Translations under genes and position numbers: made by a program | In this document: positions 26,053-34,368 of the stretch, in pieces | Numbering within the stretch: position 1 is the stretch's first letter | How the letters are laid out: every line of letters starts with the position of its first letter | Assembly: GCA_029987115.1 (NCBI GenBank) | Contig: DALTWK010000006.1 | Location: 29,845-93,844, forward strand | Direction: 5' to 3' | DNA length: 64,000 nt | Source of the DNA: Methanocorpusculum sp. | GTDB lineage: Archaea > Halobacteriota > Methanomicrobia > Methanomicrobiales > Methanocorpusculaceae | The notes under the pieces: model-generated | Seen by the model: the letters and a program-made list of their open reading frames with translations, nothing else | The model's database searches: none | What the model was told of the DNA's origin: nothing

Positions 26053-26754
26053 TTTCTCTTTGTCAAAATACGGACACCGTTCTTTCAGACATTCGCGATT
26101 ATCTGATGAATACCTGCAGTGAATAATGCCAGAAAGTTCCATTGCAATTCCCAGTTCCTTTTTCACAAATTCCACCGTCATTTTTATTGAAGTATATGAA
26201 TCGCGTTTGCAGCACCGGGGGCCTCCGGTTTTTCCGATTTCACCGAGGCAGGCTGAAGTGAGCTGCATTCCAAGTCCCCAGTTTTTCTCGGAAAGCGGCG
26301 TTGTTTTGAGTGCAATAGAAAGAAAGATGCCGGCAGATACTCCTGCACCACAGGCACCTGCGAGTCCGCAGAACCCGCCGATAACTTTCATTCCCCGCAT
26401 TTTTGCTGCGTCCAGAGCAGATTCTAAGTCAAGTTCTCCGCCGGCATTATGATATGCAGCTAGAAGAACCGAAGAAACAAGAACATGGTATTCCGGGCCG
26501 TGTGTATGTACAGCAGGAGATTGTAATATTTCTTCCATTATTGCAACAGGATCTTTTGAGCGAGTGGTAATACACACGTATCTGATGACTGCATACGCCG
26601 CTTCCGAATGACAAAGGTCACAGACATAATGCCCGTTTTTACAGACGACATTGCTCTCAAATTCTTTTCCGCACACGGAACAGGTCATCTTTTTTGCTTC
26701 GTCAAGGTAGATGATTTCATCCCCGCAAAGAAGACATCCGCTTTTATTGTCCAT
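26047..26754 (-). CDS. DUF5714-family cysteine-rich protein
   Basis: The 235-residue protein resembles the DUF5714 family found in methanogens and anaerobes, whose function is unknown. An N-terminal zinc-ribbon-like part has paired cysteines (CLLCGDE, CSVCGKEFE) and a third pair in HYVCDLC. The core contains THGPEYHVLVSSVLLAAYHNAGG, a glycine-rich stretch GGFCGLAGACGAGVSAGIFLS, and GPRCCKRDSYTSI. It ends with a C-terminal cysteine cluster RECLKERCPYF. Some relatives are fused or adjacent to radical SAM enzymes, which suggests a metal-cofactor role (inference). Confidence 0.75.
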   Translation of the reverse strand: MDNKSGCLLCGDEIIYLDEAKKMTCSVCGKEFESNVVCKNGHYVCDLCHSEAAYAVIRYVCITTRSKDPVAIMEEILQSPAVHTHGPEYHVLVSSVLLAAYHNAGGELDLESALDAAKMRGMKVIGGFCGLAGACGAGVSAGIFLSIALKTTPLSEKNWGLGMQLTSACLGEIGKTGGPRCCKRDSYTSIKMTVEFVKKELGIAMELSGIIHCRYSSDNRECLKERCPYFDKEKF

Positions 26755-26915
26755 ATTTTATTCACCTGCTTTGAGGTAGTGTTGGGTTGTCTTTCTAATT
26801 AGTATTTCTGATACCCGTCATTCGGGAAGAAATAATATATTTAACATTTCACATCTAACAAGGAAAGTATGAACACTATCTGTAGGAAGTTCTGCAGATA
26901 GTTTGGAGAATTAGT

Positions 26916-27254
26916 ATGAAAAAAAGTACCACGATACTTCTGGCGGCACTTGTTGTGCTTGCTGTATTTGCGGCATTCACCGGTGCGGCTGCGGCTGCAG
27001 ACGATGTACCTCCAGCCAATGAGAAATTGACGAAAACGTATTCGGTTACCGGGCCGGTAGAGGTTATTCAAGCACCGATAAAGAGTGCAGCTCCCGCATT
27101 ACCCAGATTAATTCTGCAAAAGAAAACATTGCCGAAATCCGTGGAGCTTAGACCGTTAACGCAGATTATTATTAAGGATAATTTTCTGAAGACAAAACAT
27201 GTCATCCCGTTAAATAGACTTATCTATGGTCCTAAGTCTATTATCACTCCATAA
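26916..27254 (+). CDS. Small secreted protein of unknown function
   Basis: The 112-residue protein has an N-terminal signal peptide (STTILLAALVVLAVFAAFTG, then AAAAADD) with a likely signal-peptidase site around residue 28. The mature part is short, basic and proline-rich, with no recognisable domain. There is no lipobox. A hairpin followed by T-rich sequence ends the transcript at 27272-27307. Confidence 0.6.
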   Translation: MKKSTTILLAALVVLAVFAAFTGAAAAADDVPPANEKLTKTYSVTGPVEVIQAPIKSAAPALPRLILQKKTLPKSVELRPLTQIIIKDNFLKTKHVIPLNRLIYGPKSIITP

Positions 27255-27271
27255 CTCAGAAAACAATCAGC

Positions 27272-27307
27272 ATGCTGTAAAAGATGACAGCATTACCCTA
27301 TTTTTCA
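27272..27307 (+). terminator. Hairpin and T-rich tail
   Basis: ATGCTGT (27272-27278) pairs with ACAGCAT (27287-27293), and a T-rich run (CTATTTTTCATTT) follows. Confidence 0.55.
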
Positions 27308-27355
27308 TTTCATTGACGTCAGAAAGAAACGGGCAATAATTATTAAAAAAAAGAT

Positions 27356-28633
27356 TTAGAGGTATTCCTGACCCTGCATGTACGGGCGGAGTACTTTTGG
27401 AATAACAACTCTTCCGTCTTCAAGCTGGTTGTTTTCCAGGATGCAGCGGAGTGCTCTGGAAGTTGCTACTGCGGTGGAGTTCAGCGTGTGGAGCCACTGC
27501 TTGGATTCAAAGTCGTGAGCGTCACGGACACGGATATTGAGTCTGCATGCCTGGTAGGCAGTACAGTTGGAACAGGAAACAACTTCACGGTATTCTTTGT
27601 CACGCGGCATCCATGCTTCGATATCGTATTTCTTTGCCGCAACAGTTCCGATATCTCCGGTACAGATATTGACGACGTGGTACGGGAGTTCCAGTTTGGT
27701 GAAAATTTCTTCTGCGTTTGCAAGGAGTTCTTCATGGAACTTCCAGGAATCTTCCGGCATACAGTAGATGAACTGCTCAATCTTGGTAAACTGATGGACA
27801 CGGAAAAGACCGCGGGAGTCAAGACCGTGGGCGCCGATTTCACGTCTGAAGCATGGGGAGATACCCACCATCTTCAGCGGGAGATCTTTTTCCTCGAAGA
27901 TTTCGTCCTGATACATGGCAGCCATCGGGTGTTCCGCGGTTGCAATCAGGTATTCATCATCATCGGAAATCTTGTACATAACTTTCTCGAAGTCAGCTAA
28001 ATCGGTTACTTCCTCATAGGACTTACGATTAATCATATACGGCGGGATGATTGGGATGTAGCCTTTGGCAGTGATGGTATCCAGAGCAAAGCGCTGGAGT
28101 GCCAGGTCGAGCATAGCAAGATTTCCTTTCAGGAAGTAGAAACCTGCACCGCTAATCTTGGTTGCACGTTCGAAGTCTGCCCAGCCGTTTGCTGCTGCCA
28201 GTTCTCCGTGGTTCTTTAGTTCGAAGTTGAACTCTTTTGGTGTTCCGACGGTCTTCACAATAACGTTTTCTGTGTCGTCTTTTCCGTATGGGACACTTTC
28301 GTGAAGGATGTTTGGCAGGCGCATCAGGTAGTAGCGAATCTTTTCGACTGCTTCGGCCATCTTGTCGTCGTTTTCTTTAATTTTGAGCGGGAGTTCCTTG
28401 GCTTCAGCGAAAAGCGGTGCCGGGTCTGCGCCGGATTTCTTTGCAGAGCTGATTTCCTTTCCAATCTGGTTTCTGCGGGCACGAAGTTCGTTGTTCTTTC
28501 CTTCCAGTTCACGTTTCAGTTTATCGAGTGCAAGGACTTCGTCAACCCATGCCAGTTTCTCAAGGTCCTGACGTTTTTCCAGGTCGGCACGCACAACTTC
28601 CGGTGTGGCTCTGACCATTTTAATATCGAGCAT
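27356..28633 (-). CDS. serS: Seryl-tRNA synthetase
   Basis: The 425-residue class II synthetase is of the common bacterial-type SerRS, not the rare methanogenic type. The N-terminal coiled-coil arm covers about residues 25-100. Motif 2 appears as CFRREIGAHG then LFRVHQFTKIEQ. Motif 3 is near the C-terminus around TSRALRCILENNQLEDGRVV. It charges tRNA-Ser and the precursor of selenocysteinyl-tRNA where present. It is divergent from the CBS-ParB-like gene. Confidence 0.95.
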   Translation of the reverse strand: MLDIKMVRATPEVVRADLEKRQDLEKLAWVDEVLALDKLKRELEGKNNELRARRNQIGKEISSAKKSGADPAPLFAEAKELPLKIKENDDKMAEAVEKIRYYLMRLPNILHESVPYGKDDTENVIVKTVGTPKEFNFELKNHGELAAANGWADFERATKISGAGFYFLKGNLAMLDLALQRFALDTITAKGYIPIIPPYMINRKSYEEVTDLADFEKVMYKISDDDEYLIATAEHPMAAMYQDEIFEEKDLPLKMVGISPCFRREIGAHGLDSRGLFRVHQFTKIEQFIYCMPEDSWKFHEELLANAEEIFTKLELPYHVVNICTGDIGTVAAKKYDIEAWMPRDKEYREVVSCSNCTAYQACRLNIRVRDAHDFESKQWLHTLNSTAVATSRALRCILENNQLEDGRVVIPKVLRPYMQGQEYL

Positions 28634-28725
28634 ACTTGTCTGTAGTATTTGTTCTCTCTATTAAATGAGGATTTCCACAAACATACAGAAGAGGTTAATT
28701 ACTCCGGCGTCAAAGTATCTGTAAG

Positions 28726-30264
28726 ATGGAGAAAAAACGGGTCTCGGACTATATGACTTATGATGTCGTAACGGTGGACGTTATGCAGACGGTCCAGGAT
28801 GTTATCGATCTTATCAGAAATACGCATCATGATGGTTTCCCGGTAACACGCGAGGGAAAAATCGCAGGATACGTTGCTGCACGAGATATTATCGGAGAGC
28901 TTCCTTCCACCCGCATCGACAAAAGAATGACACGTCATGTCATTACGGCAACTCCAAACACGACGGTAACGGAAGTTGCCCGCCGCATTTTCCGTACAGG
29001 AATTCAGAAACTGCCGATTATTGATGAGGAACAGAATGTTCTTGGTATTATTTCCAATATTGATGTTATCCGTTCCCAGATTGAACGGGTAACTCCGGAA
29101 AAAGTCTATAACTTCCAGCGTTCGCTGAAGACACTGTATGATGTGAATTCAACCCTGGAGCGTAAATCCGTCCCGGTCGATGCAGTTCACCCAACCCAGC
29201 AGTCGGTAAATCAGGATGAGCTGGACGGAAGAATCTATGAACTGGAACGCGGACTTGCCGAACCGGTTATTGTAGTTTCCTCAGGCGACCGTCTGATTCT
29301 TGTTGACGGTCATCACCGAGCTGTTGCAGCACATAAACTCAAACTGGAAAAACTGGATGCCTATGTTGTCACGCTGGAACGAGATATGGAACTGGGTCTG
29401 GAAAAAACCGCTCGATCAATGGGAATTATCACTCTCGGTGATGTAAGAATTGACAAGACACCAGAACATTCGCTGGTTGCAGCAACTCACCCCGGTCTCA
29501 TCAGCACGGAAAAGAAGATGGTGTCCGAATACATGACAAGAGATGTCATCACACTGGATGCAACCCAGACAGTAAAAGATGTCATCGATACCATCCGTGA
29601 AACGCACCACGACGGTTTCCCGGTTATTCTCCGGGGAAAAGGCGTTGGTTTGATTGCTGCACGTGATATCGTCGGTGCGAAATCAAACGACGGCATTGCT
29701 CCGTTTATGCAGCCGATGGTTCTAAAGGCCGCACCAACTGACGGAATGACCGATGTGGCCCGGAAAATGTTCCGGTTCTGTGTGCAGAAACTCCCTGTTG
29801 TGAGCCCAACCGGAGAATGCGTCGGCCTCATTACCAATGCTGACGTTATCCGTTCCCAGATTGAACATGTTACGCCGGACAAAGTCTACAAATATATCGA
29901 TACGCTGAAAAATCTCTATCATTTAGATCCCCACCTGTCTCACGGGGAAGTTGATGTCCACAAATTGATTCCGACGCAAGACAAGGTCTACACCGATGAA
30001 CTTGAGGCAAGAACCTATGAAATTGAACGCGGACTTGCCGAACCGCTGATTGTCGTGAAGAGAAAGGACAATCTAATCTTAGTTGACGGTCATCATCGTG
30101 CCGTTGCCGCCAACAGGATGCACCTCAGCATGCTTGATGCCTATATTATCTCTGTTGATTCAGATGAAGAGCTGGGTATTGAAAAGACATCGCGTATGAT
30201 GCGGCTGTGGAGCGTTGATAAAGTCAGAATCCTTGAAGAATCGAAGCACTCGATTATCGGGTGA
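28726..30264 (+). CDS. Tandemly doubled CBS-pair / ParB-like domain protein
   Basis: The 512-residue product consists of two copies of the same unit: a CBS pair followed by a ParB/sulfiredoxin-like nucleotide-binding domain. Unit one is about residues 1-260 and unit two about 263-512. VSDYMTYDVVTVDVMQTVQD is matched by VSEYMTRDVITLDATQTVKD, and the ParB-type motif LVDGHHRAVAA occurs in both. CBS pairs usually sense adenine nucleotides or AdoMet, and ParB-like folds can bind CTP or act as kinases or nucleases. Which applies here is unknown. Plasmid partition is unlikely because there is no ParA neighbour. Confidence 0.8.
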   Translation: MEKKRVSDYMTYDVVTVDVMQTVQDVIDLIRNTHHDGFPVTREGKIAGYVAARDIIGELPSTRIDKRMTRHVITATPNTTVTEVARRIFRTGIQKLPIIDEEQNVLGIISNIDVIRSQIERVTPEKVYNFQRSLKTLYDVNSTLERKSVPVDAVHPTQQSVNQDELDGRIYELERGLAEPVIVVSSGDRLILVDGHHRAVAAHKLKLEKLDAYVVTLERDMELGLEKTARSMGIITLGDVRIDKTPEHSLVAATHPGLISTEKKMVSEYMTRDVITLDATQTVKDVIDTIRETHHDGFPVILRGKGVGLIAARDIVGAKSNDGIAPFMQPMVLKAAPTDGMTDVARKMFRFCVQKLPVVSPTGECVGLITNADVIRSQIEHVTPDKVYKYIDTLKNLYHLDPHLSHGEVDVHKLIPTQDKVYTDELEARTYEIERGLAEPLIVVKRKDNLILVDGHHRAVAANRMHLSMLDAYIISVDSDEELGIEKTSRMMRLWSVDKVRILEESKHSIIG

Positions 30265-30267
30265 ACT

Positions 30268-30921
30268 TCACCATTTTTTTCCGTCAACCCGTTTTGAACT
30301 GAAAACCGGAGAGAGTTTTTTCCCAAGAACCTCTCCGGGATGAATAGAAAGATATGCTTCGTTTCCTGCAGGAACGACAGCATATGCATCATTTTGCATC
30401 AGAAACTCCGGTTTTTCTTTCAGGGATGATGCAGTAATCAGGAGGAACTGAGGATCTTCTCCGTAAAACTGTTTCAGAAGCTGCTTCTTTTTTGCAATTT
30501 CCGGGCCAAGACCGGATGCCTTGGCCGGATTGACGATGATTTCTGCAAATACTCTTACGCCGTCAGCGGTGGTTACCAGAAGATCCATTTCCGCTTTAAC
30601 CCGTCCGCCGACTTTGAATCGTATTTCTCCATCTTTCGAATACCAAAGTCCGTCGGGAGAATATTTGTCGTACGGGACGTATTCGGCATCGGAGAACTTA
30701 GCGGCAACTGCTGTGATGCAGTCAGCCGTTTCACTTTCCGCCAGAATCATCTCGTAAATCAGTGCTTCAAAAAAGACCCCTTCAGCCGTACGATGTTCAG
30801 AAGAAGAATCATCGTAAAGGCTGTTTCTCAGGGGTTTGGGGAGATGAACTGCAGCACGGCGGATTTCACCGGAGGTAACCGCGGATGCGGAAAGAAGTTC
30901 GGCGACGTCGGCTGCAGTCAT
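30268..30921 (-). CDS. Uncharacterised protein, possible PD-(D/E)XK nuclease fold
   Basis: This 217-residue protein starts eight bases after gltX, in the same operon. No family is confidently recognised. A helical N-terminus is followed by FFEALIYEMILAE and then KAEMDLLVTTADGVRVFAEI plus IVNPAKASG. That pattern, an acidic residue on one strand and a glutamate on the next with a nearby lysine, resembles PD-(D/E)XK nucleases. This is an inference from pattern only. The ATG at 30921 is preferred over an in-frame TTG inside gltX. Confidence 0.6.
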   Translation of the reverse strand: MTAADVAELLSASAVTSGEIRRAAVHLPKPLRNSLYDDSSSEHRTAEGVFFEALIYEMILAESETADCITAVAAKFSDAEYVPYDKYSPDGLWYSKDGEIRFKVGGRVKAEMDLLVTTADGVRVFAEIIVNPAKASGLGPEIAKKKQLLKQFYGEDPQFLLITASSLKEKPEFLMQNDAYAVVPAGNEAYLSIHPGEVLGKKLSPVFSSKRVDGKKW

Positions 30922-30928
30922 AGCGGTT

Positions 30929-32611
30929 TCAGCGGTGGGTGAAGTAGGCAACGGTCTTGCCGTTTTCTACTGCGTCAATCATAGCGAATCCAACACGCTC
31001 AAACTGGACAATCTTTCCGGCATACTGCTGTACATCAGGCTCAGTAAATCCGTCCTGGATGCCTTCGGGAGTGAGCAGAGAACAGGGTGCTGCGGTCTCT
31101 GCCGGAAGCCACTGGATAATTGCCGCCTTTTCCTTTCTTGCTTCAGCCAGGGAATCTCCGGCATATTCTGCGGTATTGTCGCCGGTGATTCTGATATTGA
31201 ATAAATCTTTGAGACGGAGCATCTTACCTGCAGAAACTTCTGCTTTGGGCAGGAGAACTTTGCCGGTGAACTTCAGGAGACGTTCTCCGCGTTCCGGTTT
31301 ATTCGGATACAGCGGAGCGTGTGCGGTCGTTTCCGGAGCACCGGAAACAGTAACCTCAACTGCATCCGGTACGAAGAAGTACCGGTTTGCATCGGCATCG
31401 ATGATTGCCTTGTTTGCAGCAAAGAGATTCTCCCAGGAGAAGGAGATATCCGTGTCACCCATTCCAATATCAACAACTGATGCACGGACAGCATCCGCCT
31501 GAATTCCGCGGCGGGCAAGAGCACGGAGGGTTCCCAGGTGAATGTCATCCCATCCTGTGTAGAGGCCTTCGTTAATTCCTTTTCTCATGCCGGAGGTGGA
31601 AAGTTCAAGACCTGCAATGGACATTCTTCCATAGTGGTAGAAATACGGCATCTTCCAGCCGAAATATTTGTAGATGTATTCCTGACGTCTGGTATTGGCA
31701 ATGTGATCTTTTCCTCTGATGACATGGGTCATGCCGAGGAGGTGGTCATCAATGGTAACCGAGAAGTTCATCAGCGGATACACGAAGATTTCCGGTTTTC
31801 TCGGGTGTTTCGGGTTCTTCAGCACACGCATTGCCGCGAAATCACGCACTGCCGGGTCAGGGTGAGCAATGTCGGTCTTGACACGCATGGTGATTTCTCC
31901 TTCATTGTATTTTCCGGCAAGCATGTCGTCGAAACGCTTGAGGTTTTCTTCCACCGAAAGATCACGGCATGGGCATGCTTGCTTCTTGAGTTTCTTTTCC
32001 TTGAACTCGTTGTTATCGCAGGTACACATGTAGGCGCCGCCGAGTTTGATCAGTTCCCGTGCATGGTCGTAATAAATCTGGAACCGGTCGGACTGGTAGA
32101 CAACATCAGTAATACCGATGCCGAGCCACTTCAGATCCTCAATAACCATATCATATGCTTCGGGGTCAACTCTCTTCGGATCAGTATCCTCAACACGGTA
32201 ATAGAACTTGCCGCCGTATTTTTTGACATAGTAGTCATTGAGAACTGATGCACGAGCATGACCGAGATGCAGCGGTCCGGACGGGTTCGGTGCAAAACGC
32301 ATGACAACGCCTTTTTCTGCATCCGGAAGTTCCGGAAGTTCGTGAATGCGTTCTTTCTTCTCATGCATCTTTTCGATGGCTTCTGGATTCAGTTCACGCA
32401 GTTTTGCTTCACGTTCCTCTGCAGACAATGCTTCTACTTTTGCAAGGATTGCAGGGAGAAGAGCATTAATCTCTTTAGCCTGGGACCGCAGCTCAGGGTG
32501 AGCTCCCATGACACTTCCAAGAACTGCTCCGGCTCTGGGAACCGCCTTGTTCTTTACGGCATTCTGGAGAGCCAGAATATAAATATCGTTTTCTAAGGTT
32601 GAATCCGGCAT
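30929..32611 (-). CDS. gltX: Glutamyl-tRNA synthetase, archaeal type
   Basis: This 560-residue class I synthetase is of the archaeal/eukaryotic GlxRS form. It has an N-terminal helical extension, the ATP motif PNPSGPLHLGHARA (about residue 107) and the second signature LELSTSGMRKG. Zinc-type cysteines occur in MCTCDNNEF and ACPCRD. In archaea this enzyme usually also makes Glu-tRNA(Gln), which is converted by GatDE. The next gene, a possible nuclease-fold protein, follows within eight bases. Confidence 0.95.
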   Translation of the reverse strand: MPDSTLENDIYILALQNAVKNKAVPRAGAVLGSVMGAHPELRSQAKEINALLPAILAKVEALSAEEREAKLRELNPEAIEKMHEKKERIHELPELPDAEKGVVMRFAPNPSGPLHLGHARASVLNDYYVKKYGGKFYYRVEDTDPKRVDPEAYDMVIEDLKWLGIGITDVVYQSDRFQIYYDHARELIKLGGAYMCTCDNNEFKEKKLKKQACPCRDLSVEENLKRFDDMLAGKYNEGEITMRVKTDIAHPDPAVRDFAAMRVLKNPKHPRKPEIFVYPLMNFSVTIDDHLLGMTHVIRGKDHIANTRRQEYIYKYFGWKMPYFYHYGRMSIAGLELSTSGMRKGINEGLYTGWDDIHLGTLRALARRGIQADAVRASVVDIGMGDTDISFSWENLFAANKAIIDADANRYFFVPDAVEVTVSGAPETTAHAPLYPNKPERGERLLKFTGKVLLPKAEVSAGKMLRLKDLFNIRITGDNTAEYAGDSLAEARKEKAAIIQWLPAETAAPCSLLTPEGIQDGFTEPDVQQYAGKIVQFERVGFAMIDAVENGKTVAYFTHR

Positions 32612-32712
32612 AATTTCTTGTCTATATTATGCGTTGCAGACTATGTTTAATATATCGCATTTCGTACTCAGTGGATATAAGAATTATATTTGACAACTGC
32701 ATACATTGATGT

Positions 32713-33030
32713 ATGACTGAAACAAATCAGCCGGTTGAAAAAGCGGGTCTTTCCATTGCTTCACTGGTATTAATGATTCTCGGATTGGTAATCTTCCTAG
32801 TTTTCATGATTACCAAAAGCCTGCAGGTATTAATGGCTCCGTACACCTTCATTCTTTCAGGAGCATCACTGATTATTGTAATTATCGGTATGATAATGAA
32901 TGAATCCTTAAGGAAGAAAAGACTCGGAAACAAAAATCTCAATGCAATTTCGACTTATCTCTCTATTGCTTACATCGTACTGCTCATTATCAACATTATT
33001 CTTGGTTTTGTCTTTCCGAATACAGCATAA
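32713..33030 (+). CDS. Small membrane protein, three predicted helices
   Basis: This 105-residue hydrophobic protein has predicted membrane segments at about residues 14-34, 43-63 and 80-101, with a basic loop NESLRKKRLGNKN. No family is recognised. A perfect hairpin downstream (33088-33110) supports it as a separate transcription unit. Confidence 0.6.
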   Translation: MTETNQPVEKAGLSIASLVLMILGLVIFLVFMITKSLQVLMAPYTFILSGASLIIVIIGMIMNESLRKKRLGNKNLNAISTYLSIAYIVLLIINIILGFVFPNTA

Positions 33031-33087
33031 CCGAATAACCGATCTTCCTATCATTCAGACGGGAAGCGGCATTTAATGTATCTAGAA

Positions 33088-33115
33088 GAAACCGGTTCGT
33101 TACCGGTTTCCTTCC
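33088..33115 (+). terminator. Hairpin after small membrane protein gene
   Basis: GAAACCGGT (33088-33096) pairs perfectly with ACCGGTTTC (33102-33110) around a five-base loop. T-rich sequence follows after a short spacer. Confidence 0.6.
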
Positions 33116-33218
33116 TCAATTTTTAACCAGCATTTTTCTATCATTCGGATATTACAGAGATATCGCAAAAGACGGGAAAACAGATGGATTGTAGTAAATG
33201 AAAACTAGGAAAAATGTT

Positions 33219-33240
33219 AATGACTGATTTCTCAGTCATT
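33219..33240 (-). terminator. Hairpin after solute-binding protein gene
   Basis: AATGACTGA (33219-33227) and TCAGTCATT (33232-33240) pair over nine bases with a four-base loop. It lies just beyond the stop of the minus-strand gene at 33255. Confidence 0.6.
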
Positions 33241-33254
33241 ATTTCTGAAAGAAC

Positions 33255-34022
33255 TTAGTTGATGTATTTTGCAACAATTGCATCAAATGTTCCGTCAGCC
33301 TTCAGCTTGTCAATGGAAGCGTTAACCTTGTTTAAGAGGTCGGTGTTGCCTTTCTTGACTGCGAATGCATAGTCTTCAAGGGCAAATTCTTCTTCAAGAA
33401 TGACTAAGTCGGAAGAGAGTGCAGAGTATTTAATTGCCGGCTGTTCATCAACGACAATTGCATCAATCTTCTTCTGGTTCAGTTCCTGGAAGGCTTCTGT
33501 AATTTTGTTTTGGCGAATAATCTGAGTTCCTGCTTCGTCACCTTCGTATTCATCGGTAATGTAGATATCACCGGTGGTTCCGAGCTGGACACCGATTTTT
33601 GCACCTGCAAGGTCATCTACGCCCTTGACAATCTTTCCGGTTGCAGTCTTGTTGACGACGATGACCTGCTTGCTGGTTGCATAGGTCTGAGTGAAATCAA
33701 CGTTCTTCTTTCTGTCTTCAATAACAGTGAGTGCGGCTGCGACAATATCTGCCTTACCGGAAACAACTGCATTGATAACAGCGCCGAATTCCATGTTCTC
33801 AATCTTTAATGTCATACCAAGATCTTTGGCAACTGCACCCATGATTTCCATATCGATACCAACGATGTTTCCTTCGTCAAAGAACTCGTATGGCTGGAAT
33901 TCCGCATTGGTTGCAACGACAAGGGTATTGTCATCAGAGCCGGTACATCCTGCTGCAAAGATTGCAGCAAAGAGAACAACGGCAACTGCGAGAATTGTTG
34001 CTACAGTTTTTTTCGTAACCAT
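33255..34022 (-). CDS. Amino-acid ABC transporter substrate-binding lipoprotein
   Basis: The 255-residue family-3 periplasmic-type binding protein has a lipoprotein signal (VAVVLFAAIFAAGC, cysteine near residue 26). Family features are LVVATNAEFQPYEFFDEG, IVGIDMEIMGAVAKDLGM, ADIVAAALTVIEDRKKNVDF and GVQLGTTGDIYI. It captures a polar amino acid at the cell surface for import. No permease or ATPase gene is adjacent, so it is an orphan at this locus. The ATG at 34022 is supported by GAGGTG at a good distance; an upstream TTG is in frame. Confidence 0.9.
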   Translation of the reverse strand: MVTKKTVATILAVAVVLFAAIFAAGCTGSDDNTLVVATNAEFQPYEFFDEGNIVGIDMEIMGAVAKDLGMTLKIENMEFGAVINAVVSGKADIVAAALTVIEDRKKNVDFTQTYATSKQVIVVNKTATGKIVKGVDDLAGAKIGVQLGTTGDIYITDEYEGDEAGTQIIRQNKITEAFQELNQKKIDAIVVDEQPAIKYSALSSDLVILEEEFALEDYAFAVKKGNTDLLNKVNASIDKLKADGTFDAIVAKYIN

Positions 34023-34368
34023 GATTACACACCTCAAGTTGTGTTTTAATACGTTTGTTGTTAAGTATACATAAGAGTTACCAAATCAAAGATACCGGAA
34101 ACGGCTTAAAAACGGGAAGAAAGACGGCGCAGAGGGATATTCTGAGGTATGCCTGATTGTGATTTGCAAAAAATGAATCAATATGGACAAAAAATCATTG
34201 AATTATTAATAAATTCTTAGAAAAGGCGAAGCAGGAATTTTACGGAGGTCAAATGACTCTCCGCAGGGGTTTAGGGTGTCGATCTAAGTATCCTGCTCCT
34301 TACGATAATTGTTATCGTTAAACTCGTATTAAGATATCGGATTGGACTGACAATAATTGATTGTCCCT
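34023..34368. other. Gene-free spacer with promoter and two hairpins
   Basis: This gap lies upstream of the binding-protein gene and downstream of the MFS gene, both on the minus strand. A TATA-like TTATGTATAC (minus strand, near 34062-34072) would serve the binding protein. One inverted repeat is at 34243-34263 (CGGAGGTCA against TGACTCTCCG). A second is at 34302-34318 (ACGATAA-TTG-TTATCGT). The second could be the MFS terminator or a regulator site. No open frame here looks like a gene. Confidence 0.5.

Noticed and set aside
28726..30264. ParB-like protein as evidence of a plasmid or replication origin
   Set aside because: There is no ParA, no parS-like repeat cluster and no Cdc6/Orc gene nearby. 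The CBS fusion points to a metabolic or regulatory role.
31538..32248. Plus-strand open frame of 236 codons opposite gltX
   Set aside because: It is a mirror of a well-conserved synthetase gene with no start context or recognisable domain.
34302..34318. Palindrome as a Fur-type iron box
   Set aside because: It resembles part of a Fur box but is shorter and asymmetric to the consensus. The downstream gene is an amino-acid binding protein, so the assignment would be guesswork.
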